A stretch of DNA of 64,000 nt from Nitrospira sp. (GTDB taxonomy: Bacteria > Nitrospirota > Nitrospiria > Nitrospirales > Nitrospiraceae): assembly GCA_029194675.1 (NCBI GenBank), contig JARFXP010000004.1:186001-250000 (forward strand), read 5' to 3'. Position 1 is the first letter of the stretch; each line of letters starts with the position of its first letter. Both the position numbers and the translations under genes were made by a program. The notes beneath the pieces are model-generated. The model had not been told where the DNA came from. It made no database searches and saw only the letters and a program-made list of their open reading frames with translations. Of the stretch, positions 8,622 through 15,800 are shown piece by piece.

Positions 8622-9236
8622 TCACGAGCCTCCAGAGACTCTCTCCTCGTCGCCTTGGCTGTCGCTGGGCGAGGAACTCGCATTGCTACCTCCAAAACAG
8701 AAGGTGCGCTCTTCCGCAGGGTAGTCTCTGGCGAAGCCTGCGTCGGAATAGACATGCATGTTCTTGACCCCTTCGGTGTCCCAGATGTGAAGACATTGCG
8801 CCATCAGGTGTGGCAGCATTCGTGGAGCGCCACCGAGCATTTCCGATCTGGCTCGTTGCGTCGTGCCGACCACAATCAGCCGATTACCGGCCTGCAACAG
8901 ACTCGGCTCCACAGCCCCCTTAAACGTGATCGCAAACCAGGGTGCGCCGTCCTGTTCGGCTTTGATCGGGCTAGACGCTGGAGGCGCATCGAGAGGCTGC
9001 TCCTCAGCCAGAATGACCACAGCATTTGGTTTCTGAATCACTCGTATGATCTCACCGGCCAACTCGACTTTGTGGGGGACAAAGGCGGCGCTCGAGGGAT
9101 GATAGGCTTGGTCCTCCCAGGCCTTGACGTCAAAGGTGTTGGCTTCGACGTCCTTCGTAATCGCCAGGGGGAACATCGGGGTGGTTGAGCAAGCGCTCAA
9201 CCACACACTCATCGTGACCAATCCGATCATACGCAT
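8622..9236 (-). CDS. Slp-like outer-membrane lipoprotein
   Basis: A 204-aa lipoprotein. A short signal ends in the lipobox WLSAC (Cys about 16), followed by a compact beta-rich domain. Segments such as VELAGEIIRVIQKPNAVVI, GAVEPSLLQAGNRLIVVGT and a late HIWDT resemble the Slp (starvation/stress lipoprotein) family. ATG 9236 is chosen because AAGGAG stands 7-8 nt before it and the lipobox follows. It lies between the response regulator and an htrA remnant. It is probably read from the ECF-type minus-strand promoter of copy B, which fits an envelope-stress role. Its biochemical function is unknown. Confidence 0.7.
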   Translation of the reverse strand: MRMIGLVTMSVWLSACSTTPMFPLAITKDVEANTFDVKAWEDQAYHPSSAAFVPHKVELAGEIIRVIQKPNAVVILAEEQPLDAPPASSPIKAEQDGAPWFAITFKGAVEPSLLQAGNRLIVVGTTQRARSEMLGGAPRMLPHLMAQCLHIWDTEGVKNMHVYSDAGFARDYPAEERTFCFGGSNASSSPSDSQGDEERVSGGS

Positions 9237-9313
9237 GGGTGACTCTCCTTTCATCAACGCGCCTCATCTTCCATGAGTCCACCTGTCCACTCGGTACCTG
9301 TCGCTCACACTGC

Positions 9314-9745
9314 TCAGCATCGTTGGGCTTCCGGCATGTGGGAGAGCATATCGACCTGACTGGATCGGGGATCATCCGTGTGCGTGATGGCCTCGGAAAG
9401 GACATGGATCAATTTCTCGGTATCGACCGGTTTGGGCAGACATGCAAAGGCTCCCTGGGCCATCGCCGGCCAGACAATACCGGGCAGATTATCGGACATG
9501 AGGATGACGGGCAGCTGCGGCCACACCAGGCGGCACTGACGGAGGAGGTCGAGACCATCGAGGTACGGCATATGTAGGTCGGTGATCACGGCATCGAAAT
9601 GACGTTGGTGGAGTTCCCTCAACGCCTGCAAGCCATCCGCGACCGCCACCACCGCGAAGTAGTGCAACTCCAGTTGCCCCACCAAAGGGCGGCCGACCCG
9701 CTCTTCATCGTCAACCACTAACAGGCGCTTGCCGTATCCCATCAT
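9314..9745 (-). CDS. Single-domain response regulator (copy B)
   Basis: REC-only protein of 143 aa, paralogue of the one at 5414-5902. Asp12/13, phospho-acceptor Asp56 (VITDLHMPYLDG) and Lys105 are all kept, so both copies should still be phosphorylatable. The short C-terminal tail differs from copy A. The start has the same AAGGAGAACACG-ATG-ATG context. The lipoprotein gene follows 77 bp downstream. It lies downstream of a MITE that now separates it from its ECF-type promoter. Confidence 0.85.
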   Translation of the reverse strand: MMGYGKRLLVVDDEERVGRPLVGQLELHYFAVVAVADGLQALRELHQRHFDAVITDLHMPYLDGLDLLRQCRLVWPQLPVILMSDNLPGIVWPAMAQGAFACLPKPVDTEKLIHVLSEAITHTDDPRSSQVDMLSHMPEAQRC

Positions 9746-9990
9746 CGTGTTCTCCTTCCATTTGAAGCGATTCCAGAGACCTCGATGTGAGGCCGGGGTA
9801 GAGACACAGGGAGGGCGCTTCCTCCACCCCGCACTCGGTCCGAGCTGAGAAGCCGGAAGCCCAGACCCTGACCATCACCAGAATTCCGTCGAGGCAATAG
9901 AGCCGGAGTCGCGTCCTGGATCGAGGACTTACCCACGGCTGGAGTGCCTCAGGATCTGTTCGAGTTCCACCGGCGTCGCATGATCGGTGG
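9711..9990 (-). pseudogene. Degenerate leader ORF overlapping the regulator start (copy B)
   Basis: Counterpart of 5868-6160. Two frame pieces are seen: QATDHATPVELEQILRH (ending in a stop near 9929), and downstream LDGILVMVRV through SARTECGVEEAPSL to MEGEHDDGI in another frame, ending at 9711. Relative to copy A one base is missing near 9900-9925. Each copy is broken at a different place, which suggests an ancestral small gene lost twice. Not recognised as any known family. Confidence 0.35.
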
Positions 9991-10183
9991 CTTGCCCGAG
10001 ATAGCTGTCCTGCGTCGAATGGCATCCTGGCAAGATGTCCGAGCAAGAAGCAGGCCATTCGTACTCGCCGTGTGAAACCACTATCGAAGCATCTTGGAAC
10101 AGATCCCAGAGTCTCGTGACGAGCCTTGTGACCATTGAGGTCATGTCGCCAGCCCATATCGAGGCCTCCGATTTGCCCACGAT

Positions 10184-10325
10184 TTCTAGCAGGCTGCGGA
10201 AAAACCCTCCGTTCATCCTTCGAGAGCCTCAGGACGAACGGAGCGGTCATTGAATTTGCTGAGGTTTTCCGTTCGTGCTGAGCCTGTCGAAGCAGACAAA
10301 TCGAGTTTTTCCGCAGCCTGCTAGG
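10184..10325. repeat. MITE with 20-bp terminal inverted repeats
   Basis: The ends are CTAGCAGGCTGCGGAAAAAC and its near-perfect complement GTTTTTCCGCAGCCTGCTAG (with flanking bases). The interior has a second imperfect inverted pair around CTTCGAGAGCCTCAGGACGAACGG and CCGTTCGTGCTGAGCCTGTCGAAG, the type of sequence common in bacterial REP-like repeats. No coding capacity. The homologous site in copy A (about 6337-6350) lacks it, so it is a real insertion. CTA at both ends may be the target duplication. Confidence 0.8.
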
Positions 10326-10351
10326 ACGGAGCAAGGGACGGAAAGGTTACA
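10323..10351 (-). promoter_or_regulatory. ECF-type promoter, minus strand (copy B)
   Basis: Minus strand TGTAACC (10351-10345), 16 nt, CGTCCT (10328-10323). Same layout as in copy A. The MITE ends exactly at the -10 box, so a transcript would start inside the MITE. Confidence 0.6.
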
Positions 10352-10415
10352 CGCGATGTGATCGTAAATAATCGGAGCGGGTGGTGACATTCCGCTCTCT
10401 GATAGGCCGGAGATC

Positions 10416-10444
10416 TGTAACCTTTTGACGCGCCGTATCGTCTT
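10416..10444 (+). promoter_or_regulatory. ECF-type promoter, plus strand (copy B)
   Basis: TGTAACC (10416-10422), 16 nt, CGTCTT (10439-10444). The sigma gene it once served is truncated. If active it now reads a 23-codon ORF and then the 3' end of htrA in antisense. Confidence 0.6.
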
Positions 10445-10521
10445 GATACAGAGAGAAGGAGTCGATCTCCTTCCCATGAGGGTGTCTCACGTATAGTCGA
10501 GCACTACCGCTCAGGAGAGGC

Positions 10522-10593
10522 ATGTCTCTCGAGACTTTGCCGAGAGACATGATGGCTCAGTCGGTCTGCGCGGAGACGACCTATTCTCCCTGA
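10522..10593 (+). pseudogene. ECF sigma gene 5' fragment (copy B)
   Basis: It encodes MSLETLPRDMMAQ, matching the start of the sigma factor at 6549 (MSLETLPGDRMAQ), then leaves homology at about 10562 and stops at 10593 inside the tail of the opposing htrA gene. This marks the right edge of the duplication. The short upstream AGGAG is kept. Confidence 0.7.
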
Positions 10594-12002
10594 ATCGGAA
10601 TATATATGACGTTGCCCTGACGGTTCACGAGCAGGAGGGCGAGGTCGGTGGGTTTGAGGGGATCGGCGAGACGTTGGAGTACTGCAAAACTGTTCACATG
10701 CTGTCGGTTCATTTCCAGCACGACGTCACCCGGTTGCAAACCGGAGGTTTCGGCTAAGCTGCCTTCTTCGATATCTGTCACGACAACGCCGGTATTCACC
10801 GGCAAATCCATCTGCCGTGCCAGAGGGGGAGTTACATCATCGAAGACCACTCCGGAGAGCGGATGGACCGTCGATACAGCCGACGATGCAACCTGGCTTT
10901 TCTTCGTACGTTCACGCGGCGCTTCCTGAATGACCAGATCGGCTTGATACTGCTTCCCATCCCGGATGAGGTCCAGGCGATGTTTGCTTCCAATCGGCGA
11001 TTGTGCCACCAGATTCCGCAACTGACCGCTGTCCATGATGTCCCGCCCGTCGAAACGCACCACCACATCGCCTCGTTTCAGACCCGCTCGTTCCGCCGTC
11101 CCCCTGGATTGCACATCGGTGACAATCGCGCCCTTGACATCCGGCAAGCGGAAAATTTTCCCCAGTGAGGGAGTCACGTCCTGCGTCGAGGCTCCCAAAA
11201 AACCTCGCACCACACGACCCGTCCTCAGAAGACTTTGCATGGCGGCCCGGGCCATGTTGCTGGGAATCGCAAACCCGACTCCCACGCTGCCGCCGGTCGG
11301 ACTCGCGATCGCCGTATTGATCCCGATCAGCTCGCCATGAATATTGACGAGCGCTCCGCCTGAATTCCCAGGATTGATCGGAGCATCGGTCTGGATGAAG
11401 TCCTCGAAGTCCGCCACGCCGACATCCGCGCGCCCAACCGCGCTCACGATGCCGAACGTGACGCTGCGGCTCAATCCCAGCGGGTTGCCGATGGCGAGCA
11501 CGAAGTCGCCGACGGCCAGATGGCTCGAATCCCCCCAGATCGCCGACGGCAGATTCGAGGCCTGAATCTTCACCACCGCCACGTCGGTCTTTGGATCCGT
11601 CGCGACCACCTTTCCCTTGTATTGGCGGCGATCCGCCAGGATCACTTCCACATCGACGGCATCTGCGACCACATGGTTATTCGTGATGATGTAGCCGTCC
11701 GGCGTGACAATCACGCCCGACCCCTGGCCATATTGTCGGCGGGTCGGCGGCTCTTTGAACAGACCGAACGGCAAGGCTTCGTCGCTGAAGGCCTGATCGC
11801 GCACCATCACGGTGGATGCGATACTGACCACCGCCGGAATGACCCTATTGGCTGTACCTTTGACTTGGCTCTGCAAATCGTGGCCGTTGGCCGTCGGAAT
11901 CTGTTGAGTGCCAGCCAGTCCAGAGACCGTAAAGGACAGACTGCTCATGACTCCGCAAACGACAATCTGCAGAAGGGGTCTGCTGCGTTTCACCGATGCC
12001 AC
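10581..12002 (-). CDS. HtrA/DegP-type periplasmic serine protease
   Basis: Protease/chaperone of the envelope, 473 aa. A signal segment (about 10-30) is followed by a trypsin-like domain with the full triad: His110 (ITNNHVV), Asp140 (KTDVAVV) and Ser214 (PGNSGGAL). PDZ1 follows at about 255-350 and PDZ2 at about 375-465. Length is normal for DegP/DegQ. It is the only intact one of several htrA sequences in the window; fragments lie at 4961, 8191 and 19362. It abuts the truncated sigma fragment on the other strand. The 293 bp upstream (12003-12295) hold no gene, and I see no TGTAACC box there, so it does not share the neighbouring promoter type by inspection. Confidence 0.92.
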   Translation of the reverse strand: MASVKRSRPLLQIVVCGVMSSLSFTVSGLAGTQQIPTANGHDLQSQVKGTANRVIPAVVSIASTVMVRDQAFSDEALPFGLFKEPPTRRQYGQGSGVIVTPDGYIITNNHVVADAVDVEVILADRRQYKGKVVATDPKTDVAVVKIQASNLPSAIWGDSSHLAVGDFVLAIGNPLGLSRSVTFGIVSAVGRADVGVADFEDFIQTDAPINPGNSGGALVNIHGELIGINTAIASPTGGSVGVGFAIPSNMARAAMQSLLRTGRVVRGFLGASTQDVTPSLGKIFRLPDVKGAIVTDVQSRGTAERAGLKRGDVVVRFDGRDIMDSGQLRNLVAQSPIGSKHRLDLIRDGKQYQADLVIQEAPRERTKKSQVASSAVSTVHPLSGVVFDDVTPPLARQMDLPVNTGVVVTDIEEGSLAETSGLQPGDVVLEMNRQHVNSFAVLQRLADPLKPTDLALLLVNRQGNVIYIPIQGE

Positions 12003-12295
12003 TCCCTCTCAACAATTTGTTCCGAGATCATCAAAAATCGTGGGCCAGCCTACCATGCAGGACACGCATGCGCACTCATAATTCGATATACCCCCCCACG
12101 GGCTTGCTATTTTGCAACTCACCTGCCATCAGATGCATTGACTGCCAGGATGGTAACCGCCGTTGCAGGGTCTGTAAAGATGATCGCCAGAGTGTCGACA
12201 CAAATGGAAGCCCACGTACTCACGCTCTACACTTGTCCTGCTTTGAAAGACCCTGCTCTCACCGCCGTCTTCACAAACGGGAAACTCCTGCTGGG

Positions 12296-12512
12296 CTAGC
12301 CCACATTATTTATGACGCTTCGTGACGAAACCGCCAAGACGCCAGGCGAGACGGGCACGCGGAGCCCTGAGGGGCCAAGGCATACTTGAAACAGTATGTT
12401 GAGGCCACGAAGGGCGAGCCTGCCCGCCTGGCCGCGCAAAGCTCGCGGCCAAGCTGGTCGCAGCGGCGTATCGGCGGTTACAGTAGAAGCGCTCATGAAT
12501 AATGTGGGCTAG
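12296..12512. repeat. MITE-like element with about 26-bp inverted ends
   Basis: The left end reads CTAGCCCACATTATTTATGA then CGCTTC. The right end is the complement of CTAGCCCACATTATTCATGA then GCGCTTC. The 217-bp interior has no plausible gene and contains a GC-rich part. The end sequence resembles ends of larger IS elements, so it is probably a non-autonomous derivative. A degenerate partial relative lies near 37477. Confidence 0.7.
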
Positions 12513-12841
12513 AGTTCACCCATGAGAAAAGGCGGTACATCCAAATATGGATCGTCACCGTATAAGCACATAGGTGCAACTACAAAGGAGTGGCCGAACT
12601 TGAAATCTCGGACTGAAGATATCGAACGAAGGGCTGACGATCGAGCAGTGCGACCCCATCCCCGAAGGCACCGAACAGCTCAGGGACCTCAATCGGGTGC
12701 ATTGGTTCGCCGAGCTCGCCACTCACTTCCGGGTCTGCTCACAATGCGCAACACATTGTTTCATCGAACATGAACGACCAAGCGGCGGTGAAAACACTCC
12801 GCTGAACTCGACAGATCACTCTGAAGGAACGAGGAGGTCTT
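12513..12841 (+). other. Leader region before the RHS gene, no firm gene
   Basis: A plus-strand frame from about 12620 encodes LTIEQCDPIPEGTEQLRDLN and then HWFAELATHFRVCSQCATHC, and runs into the start of the RHS gene. It looks protein-like with a CxxCxxxC pattern but has no convincing start codon and I do not recognise it. It may be a remnant of a former small gene. GAACGAGGAGG just before 12842 is the RHS ribosome site. Confidence 0.3.
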
Positions 12842-15800
12842 ATGTCGAAAAGCAAGACCTTACCCAACCCGATGCCCGAGACCATTCGCTATCGCGGTAA
12901 CCAGATCGTAGTGATCCAAAAAGGCTTTGTGCCCGGCGCTGTCGTCTGTTTGGACATCGACGGTGACGGCGCATTCGAGCGAGAGGTGTGCGTGGATGAA
13001 ACAGGGCTGCTCACATTTAGTATTCACGCTGAGCAGTTGGCGCCAAGAAGCCAATTGTCCTTTGTGGTCCGCTCGGCGGACGGGAAAAGGAACGGTGAAG
13101 TCGGCCGCCTTCATGCCATCCAGGAGAGCCCTTCCACGCCCGCATGCGAAATTCCTGGGAATCTCGTACCGGGAGAGGGCGTCAAACCGGAGCCCGAGAT
13201 CTGCACCTGCACCGACTGCCCGCCGGGTGACACGCTCTTAGGGTCGTCGCTCGAAGGATACAGCCATAGCTACACACCCGCGGTGCAAGGCGTGGATCTT
13301 GCGACCGGCAAGCTGCGGCAGCACTTTCCCATCACTTCCTTCGGCACGCGCCTACTTGGTTTCAACTTCGGCCTTCACCACGTCAGCCTGACCGACTACA
13401 ACGGCCCGTGGGGCCAGGGGGTCTCACATAGCTTCAACATGATGATCGTGCAGACGGGTCCGCTGACCGGGCAGGTCATCACGCCAGATCTACGTTGCTA
13501 CGAGATCACCTCCGAGGACGGACTCCAGTGGTTACTGCCGCGCGGATTCTTCTCAAAGCTGCGGCTCGACCCCAAACATTGCCGATGGGCGATGACCCAT
13601 TTCTCAGGGCTTGAAGTTCAGTTCTTCCAGGGGGCGCTCAACAAGCCGGGTTATCCGATTTCGATCTGCGATCCCAACCACAACCTGATGCGTCTCGATT
13701 ACGACGCATCGGGCCTGTTGCAACAGATCATTACCGATTTGGATCAGCAACAGATCTTCGCCTACGACGCCGGTTCCCGACTGGGGACTTACACCGACCA
13801 CATCCATCGTTCCTGGCGGTTCGGCTACGACGGCCATAACCGGCTCACCCGCATCGTGAGCCCGGTCACCGAATACGCCGACATCGCCTCGCACCAGGAA
13901 ATCACCGACCGGGATCTTGTCGAGGTGATGGTCAGACAGCCCCGCACCACGAGTCTCGCGTATACGGATGAACGCTTTCCGAGCCATATCACCGCTATCA
14001 CCGATCAGCGCGGTGCCACCCCGGATGCCCGCATCTATGATGAACAAGGCCGGGTGAGGACGGCGATCGTCAACGGCAAACCGGTGCAATATGGCTACGA
14101 CGGCAGTTTCCCCCTGCCCCGACTCGAAGAAACCAACCTCGTCACACGCGTCGTCGACCGTGAAGGCAACGTGAGCGATTATGAGATTCACGCCGCCCAG
14201 GGCGGACCCGTCGTTGGGCTTGGCCGATTTGGCTTGCGCCGAAAGGTGACCTGGACCGAGCGCGGCAAGGGGAACGCGCCGCTTCGCGACACGGAACCCC
14301 GCTACTGGCAGCAGCGGTGGCTTCATGACTGCGACTGCCTCTCGCCGCAGGTCGTCGTCCAACCGTTCAGCAGCAACGATGCCGCACAGATCGAGTTCGA
14401 CGCGCAGGGCATCCCCGCCAACTGGCCGCGAACGATCTACACCTACAACCGCTTTCGACAGGTGACCGTCGATCTCTATACAGATGGGACGGAATCGATC
14501 CGTAAGGAATCGGCCTACCAGGAGGAAGCTTTCGGAAAAGGGGGGCAATACTCGCGCATGGTCCGCTGGACAGACCCACGCGCTTTCGACGCAAATCCCA
14601 TTTATGCCGGGCAGAATTTCGATCATCACTATCAGTACGACGAGCGCGGTAATCGCATCCGGCACGACGCACCGACCGTCACGCGAGGTGTCGAAGCCCC
14701 CCAGCTGATTTCAGAATCGTGGGCCTACAACGAGTTCGGCCAGGCAACGCGACAGGTCGATGCCAACGGCAACGTGCTAATCAACGCTTATTATGATGGT
14801 CCCAGCATCGGGGGCGACATCAACACCAAGGGCGAGTTTCGAGGCTACCTGGCCAGCCGGACCGTTGGCGCAGCGGGGTCGAAGGATGACGCCCCTGGCC
14901 TGATGACCACCTACAAGGTCAATCCGCTCGGCATGACGACGCAGGAGATCGACCCAAAGGGATTTGTTTACGACACCGAGTACAACGATCTTCAGGAGAG
15001 AACCCGATGGATCGAACCATCGGTTACGTTGCGCAACGGCGCACGGGTCCGCTATGAGACGCGCTGCATTTATGACGGCGCAGGCAACAAGGTGATGGAG
15101 CGCCGCAGCAACATCGACTTCAACGGCAGCGTGCCCGCCAATGCCTGGATCGATCGGTCGATGAGCTACGACGATGTCAACAACATGCTTTCGGAGCGAG
15201 TCGAAGTGGACACCAACGACGCCAACGACCTGATCACGCGCTATGCTTACGATGGCAACGACGACCGCGTCATCACCAGAAAGCCGGAAGGCAATCGCGA
15301 GTTTCTGGTCTACGACGAACGCCGCTTACGCTACAAGATGTTTTACGGTGTAGCGCCCGGCGAAAGGATAGCAGAGGGCTACCCGGCGGACAAACGCGCC
15401 GAGGATTTGGGCAGGATGGCCTTTATCGGCCTGACCATAGACACGTTCGACGCCCGCCGCAATCACATCCGCCACCGCGATGGGCGCGGCAACTTCACGA
15501 TTAGGTTCTACGAGTTCTACAACCGGCAGACTGCGGAATCCGACCCGAACGGCAACGGGTGGGTGCGCGAATTCGACGACGCTTCGAACGTGCTCACCAC
15601 CGAGCGCGGCGCCGTCGCCGGGGATACGGGGCGGAGCACGCAGGTCCTGGAGCGCACCTACAATCGTTTCGACGAGACCGGGCGGTCTTACCAGCAGGTC
15701 CTTGACATTGACCTGGATTCGAACGAGCGAGCAGCCGTGGACCCGGATGACGGACAGAACTCGAGCTACCGGACGTTGTTCGATCCCGGCTCCCGAACGA

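Larger units (their letters stand above)
8191..10562. repeat. Segmental duplication, copy B
   Basis: Second copy of the block at 4961-6594, in the same orientation and gene order. Here the lipoprotein and response regulator genes are intact, the protease gene is broken, the sigma gene is cut after about a dozen codons, and a 140-bp MITE has entered between the regulator leader and the promoters. The copy ends where it meets the 3' end of the complete htrA gene at 10581. Confidence 0.85.

Noticed and set aside
9183..9201. Palindrome GTTGAGCAAGCGCTCAAC as terminator or operator
   Set aside because: It lies inside the lipoprotein signal-peptide coding region, has no T run and is explained by coding sequence.
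12122..12180. Possible extra ECF box upstream of htrA (GGTAACC-like bases near 12151)
   Set aside because: The -35 differs from TGTAACC and no CGTC lies 16 nt away on the correct side.
12476..12483. GGTTACA inside the 12.3-kb MITE as a further ECF promoter
   Set aside because: No CGTCYT box at 16-nt spacing on the minus strand.
13604..14665. 353-codon minus-strand frame under the RHS gene
   Set aside because: Antisense of the YD-repeat region, with no ribosome site and no recognisable domain; the RHS frame explains the DNA.
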